A stretch of 64,000 nucleotides of DNA. It comes from Atherix ibis (lineage: Eukaryota > Arthropoda > Insecta > Diptera > Athericidae). Location of the stretch: the NCBI GenBank assembly GCA_958298945.1, contig OY282609.1, forward strand, positions 60,360,220 to 60,424,219. The letters are read 5' to 3'. Below the pieces are notes generated by a model. It was not told the DNA's origin. It worked only from the letters and a program-made list of their open reading frames with translations, and ran no database searches. This document shows, one piece after another, positions 11,477 to 24,363 of the stretch (positions are counted from its first letter, which is position 1; each line of letters opens with the position of its first letter). The position numbers were made by a program, and so were the translations under genes.

Positions 11477-13836
11477 TACGTTTAACAACTGTCAGGTGAC
11501 AGATTTGTACTTTCCGTACCACGAAATAGATGGTCGCGTATGTTGATTACTACACGTTTATTCAGTCTTTGATTCATGAATTCAAATTCGAACATATTTC
11601 CAAATGATATTTTCCATCAATTTTCTTTTCTCATTATTATATGTGAACATTTTTAACGGACAAGATTCCTTATTTTATTCTCTATGTTATAGATAAAAAA
11701 ATATTTGGAAGGGAAGAACAAATTATTTAAATATACTAGAACATAAGAAACTGTTTATAATTTCTTTAGGAAATCTATTTCCTTTTTTTTTGATAATTTT
11801 TACAAAAGTATTTCCAATTCATTACATCAAAAGTAAATGAGGAAATTAATATTAATTTTTATTTTTTAATTATAATTTCAATGGAATTTAAAATTGAAGA
11901 ATTTATTATACAAAAATACCCGTATTGTGTAGGTGATTGTAATCGCATTCCTACATATCTACGAACATACATACACGTATTAGTAGATTTTTAGTTATCC
12001 TATGTTGTACTATAGGTATTTATAATTAATGAATTGCGTTCGTAGATTTTGCATTAATTTTTGCTGTATCGAAATACTCATCGAAAATGTTAAGAAATAT
12101 TTTGAATTTTTTTGAAAAAAAGTAAAATATTTTTTTCAATTCAGTTCGATTTAATGAGGAAAATAAGAAATTTCCGCATTCATTTATGCACACGTACTGG
12201 AATATTGCAGCATAATTACATCTTTCATCATCGGAAGGTATGCATGTGGCGGCTTCTTATAAGTTTGTGTGCTCGTATGTATTAGATGCTTGCAAATTTA
12301 TGCAATTCAATTAATAAATGCTCAATAAGAAATTGTATTGCTCCGGTTTCTTTCGAAATTATTAGTTAAACAAAAAATATTTTTGTTTTTTTTTTGATTG
12401 TATAAATTTACTTTCATTCATAGTTTATTCAAAGTCGGAAATATATAAAATAAAATTACAAAAAAAAAATTAAAAAAATAAGCTCTTAAAGCTTTTATTT
12501 CATGAGCAAGAAGTTAAAACTTTTAATAAGTAGAGCTTTTTCATTATTTATTTTTCTACGCACTCGTGCTTTCAATGCATATGAACAAGTACATATGTGC
12601 ATATTTGTATATTCCCCCATTCATAAAGCTTATGAATTGTCAATGGTGACTTGTTTAATGCAAACAAACAAAAAAAAAGTTTTTATTTTCATTTATTTTG
12701 AATACTTTATTGGTCAATATACTTTATTATTATTGTTATTAGTACCAGAGAGAATAAATTATGTGCAAATTATTCGATAATTTTCATCTGTAGCAATTTT
12801 ATTTTCCATTCAATAAAACCGAAAAAGTCGATCGTATAAAAAATAATTTCTATGTGAATTTTTAGCACAAAAATAAATAAATAACGAAAATGCTTTTATT
12901 TACAAGCTATGTACTCATATAACCAAAAAGTACGTGTAATATTTCTAGATTTGTTTTTACTTATACCTCATAAAAGTCGTATACCTCGTTACAGTCGTAT
13001 TTATGTACAATATTTGAAACTGTTTGCGTATTTCTATAAAAGATATTAAGTTAGATTTTCTACAATAAAAAAAAATTATATTCAACAGTTTATAGGATAT
13101 ACTCTAAAAGTCCATTTTGTATTTTTCCAATAAATACGATTATTGTATAATATATGCGGTATTAATATGAGATAATAATAAAAATTGATTTTCTGCTAAT
13201 TTGAAATCTGTTTTTCGAACTAAAATGTTTTTAAAATAAAATTTTCAAAAATTGTATAATACATAAAGCAAAAGATACATTTTAATGAGAATGTTGTATT
13301 TTTTTTGTCAAACTGAGACTTACGTTTAAAAATATTCTGGTCACTACTATATGAGAAAATAAAAATGCTATTGACGCCTATAACGAGACCTCCTATTTAA
13401 TTAAAAAGCGAAAATCTGGTTTATAAAAAATTATTATCATCAAGGTTATAATAATGGACAAATCAGTTTGGAATCTTCAGGATATTTGAACAATACAAAT
13501 TTTTTGGAGATATTTCGTTATTACACGTTTCCGAGTGGGTTTTCTTTTTTTTCAAATAAAAATATTTTTATATACAGAAGCAAAAATTTGGATTAAGTCA
13601 ATTTTCGGGTAGTCCAACTATGTACTCGGAGCTTTATTTTGTTTTTGGCAAAAGCCTTCAGGGCTATATGTTTTTGTCAAATTGCTTGTCGACTTTATTT
13701 AAAATTTGCTATATTTTGAAAAATAGAACTGAAGGTTTTATGAATAAAAAAAGGTAAGGAGCAAGAAGGCTAAAGATAGTTTATTGCACTTATGAATAGA
13801 TGAAAGAGGAGTCTAACGACTCCAGAATTATGCGTG
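11477..13836. other. AT-rich intergenic DNA
   Basis: Long A and T runs dominate. The open frames here (for example 12502-12780) are low-complexity and unlike any family I know. No transposon ends were found. Confidence 0.45.
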
Positions 13837-14527
13837 AATTTAACAGGGCGCGTTTAAGGCCAAGCGTTTAAGAACGTTTCATTAGAGTTCTTTGCCTCTA
13901 ATGAAAGTGCTGACAAGTTGGCTGGAGAAAGACTCCGTCGACCAGTGATCACAGATATTCCCAATCTGCCTCGTCTACAAACAGAATGACAACTAACACA
14001 ATTAGCCATCCGCAGACAAGATGACTGGATCAATAGCGATACCTATTTTGTCGACTCATTGGATAACCACTAATAAACCAGTGTATTTAACATCCATACC
14101 GAAATACTGGGCGCGGAAGCTCCTCAGAATCCGGATTGGACATACTGCTCTTACTCATAAATTCCTTTTTGCCAACACCAATCGTCCCTTCTGCCAATCC
14201 TGTGACACCCATTTCACTATCACCCATATTCTACAGAAATGCCAAATAACCAAGAACTACTTTGCGAGCAGGATTCCTTCCATTATGAAGCTCCTCGATC
14301 CAACAACTCCATTCCCTAGTCCCCTATTTAAACTCCTACAACGTACTAATCTGCTCCACAAAATATAACAAAATTCTCAACTTTCTATACTACTAACCAC
14401 AGACCGGTCTCTCTCAGATGATCTCCCACACGTACTACGAAGTCGCCAAATGGCCTCACAGTCGTGGCGCTATGAAGTGGCCCATGGCACATGTCTAAGG
14501 GACCTTACAAACAAACAAATAAAATAA
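13837..14527 (+). pseudogene. LINE-X: 3' end of a non-LTR retrotransposon with RNase H
   Basis: The coding remnant starts in an RNase H domain (NESADKLAGERLRRPV, the part carrying its last catalytic Asp) and runs, after one frame change near 14020, into an ITTNKPVYLTSIPKYWARKL segment and LLRIRIGHTALTHKFLF, ending in a cysteine/histidine cluster (C-x2-C-x8-H-x4-C) and a stop at 14366. Such an RNase H plus CCHC-type tail is known for I-like and related LINE clades. A 3' untranslated block (about 14440-14510, gccaaatggcctcacagtcg and following) recurs at four other places in the window, which makes this the reference copy. It ends in an A-rich tail. The 5' part, with endonuclease and reverse transcriptase, is absent. 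Confidence 0.78.
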
Positions 14528-14971
14528 CAAGAAAAGTTTGAAATGGGCAAATAGATCACCAAAATTGGTTGCTGGAACAGTGGATACCGGTGAGAGATGA
14601 TGCTGGAGAGCTGCGTGATTGGTTCTATAGGATATGGTGCAGGGAATAGTATTGTTTGGGGATGCTTCTGAGAATATTCCAAAGAATACCTTTTTAGTAT
14701 AACAGGAAACTTATAAAGGAGGGAACAGGGATTGTGGTAAATAGCCATAATTCAGTAAAATAGTTACCCTAAGCACACGTCTCTCCTCTGAGGATTTTTG
14801 AAGAAAATAATATGGCCAGCATATCGAATATTTGTAGAATAAATTTAACCGAAAAGCTAAAGTAAGGAATTTAATAAGCTAACAGAACCTCTGAACAAAT
14901 TTTTTTCTTTGTCGTTACTCTATTTTGTTTTAATAATGATGAGTTTTGAATAAATAGTGTTGGTATTCCAT
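14528..14971. other. No gene seen
   Basis: This 440-bp stretch follows the LINE-X tail. It is of moderate complexity and has no recognisable coding or repeat structure. Confidence 0.4.
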
Positions 14972-15108
14972 TTTGTGCTTTAAAAGTTTTTCTCAAGGTA
15001 GGTCCGGAGTTTCGAATAGTCCATTCCATTTTCGAAGTTGTGTAGAGTTGTCAAAAATTTGTGCTTTAAAATTTTTCTTTCTTTTAGGACTGGAGTTTAC
15101 GATAGTCC
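14972..15108. repeat. Diverged tandem duplication, period about 86 bp
   Basis: Two units, 14972-15022 and 15057-15108, both begin ttgtgctttaaaa, continue through a T-rich stretch and a gg(t/a)c(c/t)ggagttt core, and end in gatagtcc or aatagtcc. They differ by several substitutions and small indels. Confidence 0.65.
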
Positions 15109-15239
15109 TATGGTACTTCCGGCCTGTCCCAAAAGTTGACTAATAGAAAAGTATACATTTTATAAAACTAATTGCCTTAAATGGAAATTCATACTAGATA
15201 TTTTCAAGTGTTTTTTTTATCTTGAAGAACAGAAAAGTC

Positions 15240-15425
15240 ACATAGAGTGAAATATAGTAGATAAAGGCGGTTGGGGCACCTCGGAAATATCTTTTACCGA
15301 TAAAAACTCGTTAATTGAAATGGTCACGTGACTGGGTCGTTGTCATGGTGGAGCATCCAAGTGTCTACTATATCCGATGTGACGCAAAGCATCATTAGGC
15401 TGAGCCTTTCAAGAACTTTTTTATA
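15240..15425 (-). pseudogene. Mariner transposase relic around the second catalytic Asp
   Basis: The - strand gives WMLHHDNDPVT, matching the HHDNAP core of mariner transposases, followed by a VFIGKRYF-like piece corresponding to NEFLAEK..IPV. The remainder is too decayed to follow. It appears to be the same family as the relics at 8190, 26690 and 37708. Confidence 0.6.
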
Positions 15426-18400
15426 CTTCTCGGCCCTTCCAAAAATGCTTAATAATCTATAAGATTGCGTAGTAATTACACGAGGTTGAGTTTTGTACCT
15501 CATTGTTGCCAGATTGCTCTCAGTAATGTCAGTGTTATTTTGTTTCTGACACATCTCGTATGTTGTTACATGTATGATGGTAACTAAATCTTTGCAATAG
15601 AAACTTTCTAAAAGCTTAGATATATTATAAAATGTCAAATTTTTCTATATTATTTAATTATGAGTACATCCAAATAATTCAAACTTTATAGAGTTTTACT
15701 ATAAAAAAATTCCTAATTATTGTTATATTTATGAACACTTCCACTTAGCAATTGTTTGCTAAGTTATCACTCTACTCTGGATTATGACTACGCAAAATCT
15801 TCTCCTAATAAAGAGGAATTAAATGGTTCATTATAATAATAGTTTAAATACTCATTAGTTCAACAGTAGTGATTCATGAATTAATAATACTCATCCAACT
15901 GTAAAACTTGCTTACAAGATCATCTTTAACGAACACAATCTCGGAATACGCATAGTTTAATGACCTATCATGAAAATGTTTGCTATTCAAATACGAAGAA
16001 TAAATTTCTGCATTTTCTCGTTCTGATCAAACGAGATAATTAAAGATTCCTTAAAGAATACCCAGTCTTGAGAAAAGTCATGCTAAACGATCGATTCTAA
16101 GCAAATAATTATATTGTCAACACCTTTACATAATTGAGCTAAAATAGAAAACAAGTGAAATGTATCAGCTTAGGTAATATTTCTTACATAAACTATAGGA
16201 TTCTGATCATACACAATCTTTCTCTAATTAGGAGGTATGAAAAATTGTAGATCTTTCCATTTTGAAAAGTGCTCATAAGAAGGAGTAAATAACAAAAAAA
16301 AAATGTGATTTGTCCAGGTGAGCTCTGAAATTGTGCAATTTCTGGCCATGAAAATATGTGCTAAGTCTTGCCAAAAAAGACAATCCGTCGTTGGTATTTT
16401 TTTTTGAATGGTTTTTGTTTATTAAATTTTATTCTTTTAATTTTCTTCGATAACAATAATTAAGGTGATTAAGCTTCTTTTAAATTCGATTTATTTATTT
16501 TTTAATCAAAAAACACAAATCCATTATTATGGAGTTATTTTGGAAGTTTATTTTGCAATAAACAACAGCTTTTTTTGATGATAAAATGGATTTGCTTTCT
16601 GATTTTTCCTTATAGTTTGTGGGCGTCTAATTATTATTTTAGTTTTTTTTTTTAAATGTGGAACACACAACATGAAGACCAAATTTGTATTCCTATATTT
16701 AGCGAAGCATAAAATATTTCCCCATAAGTAAATGTATGTGAAAAATAAGTAAATGGATGATTTTGGCGACCTGAATTTAAGATACCGATTAGTAATATCT
16801 TATAAAAGCTGTAATTTCTTATAATTTTAAAAGCTATAAAAGCTTTTCTTTATAAAAGTTTAATGGAAATTGGCTGGCAAACTAATTTTTTTTTGTTGTT
16901 GAATTTTTTTCACCTGTACTTTTGTGCAAAACTGAATGAATCAATATTAAAAGAAAACCAAAAGAAAAAGAACATTTTCATGGTTTTCACGAAAATTGGG
17001 TGTATTTTTGTAAACATTTGCTATTTTTCATGTAATTTCCTGTTTATTTTAAATGTTTCTTCTCGAATTTTTTCTTCTTTTTTGTCTATTGTAAATATTC
17101 CAAAGATTGTATTGGGCTTTTTTTTGCGCTTTTCATGGGAAAATCCTAAAATTTATGTCTATATTAGCACTTGTATATAAAGGTACATAAGTGGTAACAA
17201 TAAGATCTCTCTACCACACAATAAGATTGTGAGTTATTTCAAACATAAATTCTGATTTTTCATCTATTCTATAGACAATAACACAATAATAGTAATTAGG
17301 TCAGATTTTGAATATTTGATTAAAAAAAAAGAAGATTTATGCTATCTTCTTAATATTTTTTTAAATAATATATATAATTAGAGGGAGAAATATTTTTGTA
17401 GTCACTTTTTTTAAGTTTTTAATTGTTTGCTTATCATTTATAAACGAAATTATGAAAAATAAAAGAAAGCTTAGATACTATCTCCTAGAGTTTATGGTGT
17501 TTTTAGATAGTGTATAATTTCAAATATTTTGTATCATTTTCAGGAAACATCTTTGAATAATCTTAATTTTTAGGTCATGGTAAATTAATTATACTTTCCA
17601 ATTATTGGTTTCTTTTTTTTTTAAACATAGAACATAAGTGACCATTTAAATAATCAGAAATTTTTATTCAATGTTTAAGTTATTTATTAATATCTTAAAG
17701 AAATCAACCATTTTTAGTTGAATTTTTTTGATAGTACAACATTCTATAAAATACTACAAAAAAAAACATTTATATCTGAATTTATCTTTTTTAAGAAATT
17801 CTACTAAGTTTTTCTTCGGTATACTATTTTATCTACAAAACTTTAACTTTTTGTTTTTTTTTTTAAATAAATTTGACCACAATAATGCAGATCATATCGT
17901 ATTTTCACTATTATTTTCTTCTATCAGCAGACAGAATACTTTCTAAAACAAACGCTGTTCCCCAAAGAAAAAATGATTATTTCAATTGTATTGTATTTTC
18001 TTCTATTCAATTCTAAACACTTTTAAGCGCTTAAGAATAAATTACTCATTTTGGAGGTTAAAAAAAATGTGATTGTATCTTTTTCAAAATAAATACTTTT
18101 ACTATAGGTATACAAAAAATTCAAAACAATTACTAGAGTAAAGTTTAATTGTAATTTTATTGAAAATTCACGAAGCACAACTAATTCATAATTTGGGTCA
18201 TGAAAGAAAAAGTATCCATCTGGTCCATGGATCCGTCCCCTTTTTGCGGGTATATTGTAGAGTACGAATCTGTATCTACATTGAACGTCAACAGACAATT
18301 TTCTGCAATAGAAAAATTTCCGCCTTACAATAGAAAATTACTATACAAATTATTCGAATAACAAAAAAATTAATGGTGCAATTTTATTATTATTAGAATT

Positions 18401-20147
18401 TTTATTTTTATTCAACAATCTAATAAAAAGTGCTTTCTTACTGCTACCACTTTCTTCTACTACTTAGCAGCTTTATAAACTTAAAATTGTTTATCTACTT
18501 GACCTTATTGAATGGGTTTCTTTCTTTACTGAAAATTGTTTCTTCTTTTATATTTCTTTGCATTTTATTGACAAATAGAGGATGAATTGATTTCGTGTTA
18601 AAATAGGAGGATGGACATTAAAATTAAGTGAGAAAAATTAATAGACCTACACATACTCATATAAATAGTTTAAAGAACCGATTTGCAACAACAACAAAAA
18701 AACAAAGATTTAAGAGGAAGCTCTTTACTGCTCCATTATGAAAGTTGCTCCAATTTTTAAAATTGTTTTCAAAAGTTTTTTTTTTGTTGCAATTTCATTT
18801 GTGACTAACTACTGCCCTTTTGAGTTATAAAGAAATTATTTTGCACTTATGATTTTTTTTAGAAAATCATAAATTTTTTTAGGAGTAATTGCTAAATTTA
18901 TAGTTGGAAAATTATCCGAAGAGTTCAATAGACTCCACAAAGAAAATTATGACTAGCAGTTATTGCTACCACATAGAATTAGTGAACTAATTCTCTTTAT
19001 TTTTCTATTTCTGATTTTTTTTACATAGAAAAATAAATTTCCTCCCACTTTGACCTCCGCCTTTATTGTTTTTCGTAAAAATACTAAATAAATAATGAGT
19101 AATTTAGCAGTACTCGGAGTATGTACAGTATACGAAGATCATTACTCGGTTTGGTACTTCATCCGTAAACTTTTACAGTATTCCATGAAATATACTCGTA
19201 TAATTTATAAATTATTACAACGAGTATATACGTACTATATAAGCCCCGGCTTTGCTTCCTCTTAGGATAGGGGCCATCTTTTTTTGGCAAATAATTTTTT
19301 GTTTAATATTCAGTTTTGTTTACAAAAATTGTAATGTTGCGTACAAAATATTTTTGCCTGTTATTTTTTCGACGAGAACCAGAATTGGTCGAAGAGTTTC
19401 TATTAAATGACGTGTGAAGAATGGTATAACAGAACAATTTCGAATGTACATAGTTAGAACTGTTTACTTATGCAAAATTGTATAGAAAATTTTTCTCTTA
19501 TTTTCATATGTTTACTATGTTCTATTTTATTTAGTATTATAAGTAATTTTTTTTTAAATTTATGTTATTAAAATATGGTATATGGGCTCATGTACTGTTA
19601 TTTTTTTTCCTACAATTATTATTTTTTCCAAATGAATATTAAGGGCATAAATTAAATTATAATTTCAAATTATACTATGTGTAAAGGTGTTGTGGATTGA
19701 GCTATTTTGAAAGTCCAAACATGTAATCTTCTCTACGAACTTTATGAAAATTTATAATCAAAATTATTGGCTAGGTGCTTAGATAACTTCTTTAATATTT
19801 TTTTTTTTTTGGTGTAGGAGTATTTGTTTTAGATAAACAAACAATTTTTTTTTGGTTTAATTTAATTTTTTCTTTAGATTTCCATTTTTTTAATAACCAA
19901 AATGTTCATTTAAGGGTGAAATTTTTAAATTACCTTAACAAAAAGATAATTGAGGGACGAAACTTTTTATGGACGATTGAATAAAAACTATGCGAAAATT
20001 TAGATAAATAATTAAGATTTTCTAAAGTGACATGATCAGGAAAAAAAATAGAATTTTTGATAAAAAAATAACATTTTGATGGCGGAAGACTCATTTTAAG
20101 TTAGTCAATTTAAATAAATGTTGATAATTAGAGCTACAATTTAAATA
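15426..20147. other. Long AT-rich stretch without identifiable genes
   Basis: Nearly 5 kb of A/T-rich DNA with many T and A runs. Open frames such as 16863-17180 and 18023-18298 encode low-complexity Phe/Asn/Lys/Ile-rich strings typical of non-coding AT-rich sequence. No transposon ends, splice-bounded exons or RNA genes were recognised. Confidence 0.5.
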
Positions 20148-21001
20148 CGAGGTCTGTTCAAAAAGTATCGCGAATTTTGTGTTTTTTTTCGAAAATTATT
20201 TATTTATTCATGAATATCTATTTTCCCCCCTTCAAGTAATCCCCACCAGATATTATACACTTGTGCCAACGTTTTTTCCAATCCTCGAAGCACTTGAAAA
20301 AATCATTTTTTCTGATCTTGTTCAGCTCCTTCTTCGATGCCGTCTTTATCTCAATCGTAGCGTAGCGTCGTCCTTTTATGGGGCTCTTCAGTTTCGCGAA
20401 CAAGAAAAAGTCACAGTGGGCCAGATCTGGGGAATACGGTGGCTGCGGCATTACTAGTGTGTTGGCATTATTACAAATCCGGACGTTTCTGGCGGATTGC
20501 TTCTCGCAACTTGTGCATAACTTGCAGGTAATATTCCTTATTGACCGTTCTACCCTGTGGCAAGAACTCTCATGAGCACCACGCCCCTGCAATCGAAGAA
20601 AACTGTTAGCAAAACCTTCACATTCGACCTTTTCGTCGTTTACATCTCCTCGGCCCTCTGAGAACATTTTGTACCACCGATAAACGTTGTTCAGTCCAAG
20701 ATAGCTTCACCATATGCCACAGTCAACATTCGGAATGGGTCCGCATAATTAATTTTTGTTTTTCACACAAAATTTGATACAGATTCTTTGATCCATTTTT
20801 TGGAATGGGCAAAAATCGAATACGAACCAAAATAGGTGCAAACAAAGCAGCTGTCAAAAATTAACTGAACATTCAAAATAGCCGAACTTGTTGGCATAAG
20901 TGAGAGACATGAGTACCAACATAACGCCACAACAAATCGAAAATCGAATATACGTAACCCGCGGAAATTCAAAATTAGCGATACTTTTTAAATAGACCTC
21001 G
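20148..21001 (-). mobile_element. Mariner with ordinary ends, internally deleted (copy B)
   Basis: The ends match copies A and C (cgaggtctgttcaaaaagta at the left, inverted at 20990-21001) with TA on both sides. Unlike A and C, its right end is the true 5' end and its left end the true 3' end of the element, so this copy shows the parental arrangement. At 854 bp it has lost roughly a third of its length from the middle of the transposase. Confidence 0.88.
20218..20796 (-). pseudogene. Mariner transposase, internally deleted
   Basis: The N-terminus begins at the ATG at 20796 (MDQRIC), is interrupted by stops, and includes the LTVAYGEA and MFSEGRGDVNDE pieces of the DNA-binding region. It jumps directly to the RSNVKVLLTVFF region in another frame, which deletes the first catalytic Asp. 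The end is well kept: NTLVMPQPPYSPDLAHCDFFLFAKLK (residues abbreviated by family knowledge) with the third Asp, then KKRWHKCIISGGDY and a stop at 20218. The second Asp is also gone, the frame passing from RICNN to the NTLVMPQ segment. Confidence 0.82.
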
Positions 21002-21197
21002 TATTTTATGAATTTTTCGAATTTCCTAAATCGGCGTTTTAAATTTTCCTGTTTTACTTTAAGAAATGGTAAAAAAGTACTTAATTATAATTGTAGAATA
21101 CTGAAAAGTACTCAAATAAAAGAGTTAGTCCCTCCTAGGCGGATAGTATAAATTTCAATCTCATTTGATGACTACGGGATTCTATAGAGCGTAATGA

Positions 21198-21525
21198 GTG
21201 AAATTGTGTTTTTGTTTTTGTAGTACGTTACAAAAAATCGGACATTGCACACACTTGGATCGAGTTATTGTCAAAGAAAGGGATACTTGCCTTCCTTATT
21301 TACCTGATTTTGATACATGTCACCTTTTTGTTGTGCGCCCCAACACCAAAAAAACATTTTACCAGACGACACTGTCGGTAATTTCCAAAAGCTGAGAAGC
21401 TCTCATCAAAAATGTAAAAAAAAACTACTTTGAACGGGATAAACATTTTAATTTTAAACATTATTTTTTTAAAATAACATAAAATTTTTGCAAAAAAAAT
21501 CAGTCTCATTACTTTTCGAATTGAA
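21198..21525 (+). pseudogene. Mariner relic: transposase C-terminus plus terminal repeat
   Basis: The + strand reads RDTCLPYLPDFDTCHLFVV, a degraded form of PPYSPDLAPCDFFLF in which the catalytic Asp is replaced, followed by a decayed C-terminal tail. It ends in aaaatcagtctcattacttt (about 21499-21518), the terminal motif also seen inverted at 37715 and at 61535. Confidence 0.6.
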
Positions 21526-22680
21526 GATAATTTTAGGTATTTTGAATTAATTTTTGGTACGCTTTCCTCTTGTAAAGTCTATTAATTTTCTTAAAATAAA
21601 CAGAAGAAATAGGAAGTACTTTAGTACTTTGAAAAATAAAAACTAATTTGGATATTTTCAGTCCATATTTCTTAATTTTTAACCCATAAAAGACTCTTTC
21701 TCTGTTTTAACTGGAACTTGGGAACTTTCATTACCCATACTAGGAATGCACTTACTTGCCTGACAGTATAAACCGCCTATCATAACTTTACTGGATATAT
21801 CAAGAGCTGCACTAGTATTTAGATACGAGAAGTGTTGTCCAGTTTCAGTATGTAAATGGCATTTTGTCGCCATCTCGTTGAAAGAAGTCTTATTCAATTC
21901 GATTCAATTCAATTCAATTCAATTACATTAAGTTAGTGCATAATACGAACGATGACGGTAGGGTATCCACTCTTTATAATAGTTTAAGCTCTAGTCTATC
22001 CCCATCGAAGAAGAATGTTGACACTTTGAGTAATCAATCAGATGTATTGAGTGTTTCGTAGCAGATATTTCCATTCCCCCTCCCCCTTTCCGTATATTTT
22101 ACATAATAAAAATTGACCATTATCAAAAGTACGAACACTTGAACAGACAAACTGTGCACTGCTATAAATATGCACAAGTGAGAGTCGTTTAAGGTCTGTC
22201 ATAAATCTAAAATGGATAAAAGTGTTGTTCCGTCAAGCACTAAACAAATACGACATCAAATTGAAGTAATTTTATTGTAAAGGAGCCCGCACCTGTTGTT
22301 TTTTTTACCATTTCGGATACAATTTTAATGGTTGGAGGGAATGAATTTAAAAGGTTTTCATTGGACGATTAAATAAGTTAAAATTGTATAACTTCCTAAG
22401 GAAGGTGGTGAACCAAAACAATAAGGACAAATTACCCAAAAAATTCTCAAAATGTAATAAAGTATTGCTGCACAGAACCGAGTGTATAGGCAAGAACACA
22501 ATTCCGACGCCAACTACAATTGCTGTTATGAAAATTAACGAATTTCGCCCTATTCAATAAATTAAACAAAATTGCAACGAGTAAAGAAATGTAAGCTGAT
22601 CAGTTTTTTTTTATTTATATTTTAAGCTTAATTCAATTTTTTACTTCACTTAACCTCATATATATGCATTTATCTCGCCT
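21526..22680. other. Intergenic DNA upstream of the MTUS-like gene
   Basis: It contains a (TTCAA)n microsatellite at 21893-21923. The part from about 22180 to 22560 is of higher complexity and could be an old transposon or regulatory DNA; I could not match it to a family. Confidence 0.4.
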
Positions 22681-23640
22681 TTGATTTCAATTTAAACGAT
22701 GCTGCCACATTACAAAACACTGAAATGTGTGGCAGTACTACAACGGCAATGCAACAGAAACGAGGTCTACTTCAACGATAAAATCGTTTGTCGTTATCGT
22801 CCGTTGTCGGAATTTTGTGCAATTTTGTGTCGGAAAATTTCAATAAATCCCAATGGATGGAGTAAGAAATATTATTAAACATTTTCACAGAAGCTTTTAT
22901 GCGCACACAGATTATCCGATTTTCGATGTACGTACGTACCATGCGCACACATCAATTCGTACTTACGGACACGTACGAGTACGATTGAATACCATATATT
23001 CGCAAGTGCGTCTGCGGCAGCGTATGCCAAAGTCATCGAATAGGCCCGGTTCGTTCGCAAATGAGCGGCTTGTTCACTGTTTCGCTTTCTGCTGTCAGTT
23101 TTCCAAGAAACGTCGAATAGAAAATACGTAAACGCAATCGCTTCAAAAGCGTTTGAATTGAAAATTTGGTTAAATCAGTTAGTGTGCTTAGATCCAAGTG
23201 AGAATCGTCTGTGGTTTTTATTGCAGGAAAAAGAAACACTGATTTTCTAACTGCTGTCAGTAGTGACTCCGCAAAGTGTTTAATTTTCGCAATTTTCCGC
23301 TTACTAATGGCAATAGTGTCATACGCACTCACATATCCATCATCGAATCAATCGGGTGTAAAATGACAAGCTACTGGTGGCGGCTTTGTAGTCCATTCTG
23401 TTCGACACGAAAAGTAAAAAGCATTTTTCTTTAAGGGCAGTGCAATAGCACATTCAATGGGTTGAAAAAGTTGAAATTTGGTTATTAGGACGTGCGGTGG
23501 GTGAATATCAGTGATTCGATGACAACAACCATTCAAAGTGTCATCAGTGAAAATTGACGCACAAAATCGATAGTTATGCGTCGTGCAGTTTACTGAGAAT
23601 ATATACAAATATTTATTGTTTTATGCGAGGCTTTAGTGAA
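22681..23640 (+). promoter_or_regulatory. Candidate promoter and 5' leader of the MTUS-like gene
   Basis: This block is clearly less A/T-rich than the flanks, contains CG-bearing words and lies 0.7-1.7 kb before the first recognised coding exon. Two insect initiator-like TCAGTT motifs occur on the + strand, at 23095-23100 and 23175-23180; only the first has a weak downstream-element-like ATACG at about +28. The open frame at 22853-23131 has no recognisable family and I treat it as chance. The proposal rests on base composition and position only. Confidence 0.3.
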
Positions 23641-24363
23641 ATTTACAAAAAAAAAATTTGGATAAAATCAAACCTGACAGTTACTAGTGCTTACCACACC
23701 GTAAATCAAAAGGAAAATAAATTTTAAAATAAATAATATATGTACGGTGGCGCCAACTTGTTGATTTTTTTTTTTTTTGTTTTGAAAATTTATTTTTGGC
23801 ATTGGAAAGAAATATCCGCCAAGATTTTATAGAATATTTTTCTTCTGGTTGGTATTTGCGGTGATCATGCTTGAAAGTTAGTGTACAATTTTAAACATGA
23901 ACCAAATTGTAATATAAAAGCTTTTTTTTACGGGTACATTTATATATTATGTAAGAAAATTTAAGACAGATAAACTATTTTTCATATGTTTTTATTTTCC
24001 ATAATTAAAAATTTAATCAACTCAACCCCGTACATTTTGATTAAATAAATGATAATTTCTACGTTTCTACTATAATTACACAAATACAAATGAAAAAAGA
24101 GGCTTAATGTGATTGAATTGGAAAAAATAATATGCATTTTGAAAGTCAAAGGAAGAAGAGTTGACCATAATATGTATAAAAAGTCAAGTTCGCTTTCAAT
24201 GTCAAATGTCATTAGTAAAAGATAATAGAGGGTTTTTTTTTGTATCTTATTACACAATAAAAACAGGAATTAAATCATTTTGGAATAATAGGAAAATAGT
24301 TTTTAATTAAATTTTTTTTGGAAAATTGGAAAAGCCGCTCCCTAATTTATTTTAATTGCGCAG
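23641..24363. other. AT-rich DNA, possible first intron
   Basis: If the leader exon lies at 23.1-23.7 kb, this would be the intron before the first coding exon; the stretch just before 24364 ends in a plausible acceptor (attttaattgcgcag). No coding signal is seen. Confidence 0.35.

Noticed and set aside
12502..12780. 92-codon Phe/Leu-rich frame resembling a membrane protein
   Set aside because: Hydrophobicity follows from T-rich sequence; no codon-usage contrast with the flanks and no family motif.
22180..22560. Possible Tc1-like transposase N-terminal remnant
   Set aside because: A few phrases looked suggestive in translation but no two conserved motifs occurred in order, and no terminal repeats were found.
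22853..23131. 92-codon open frame near the candidate promoter
   Set aside because: Rich in Arg/His/Tyr from CG-containing words, no family resemblance, and the opposite strand is open too; best explained as non-coding sequence with unusual composition.
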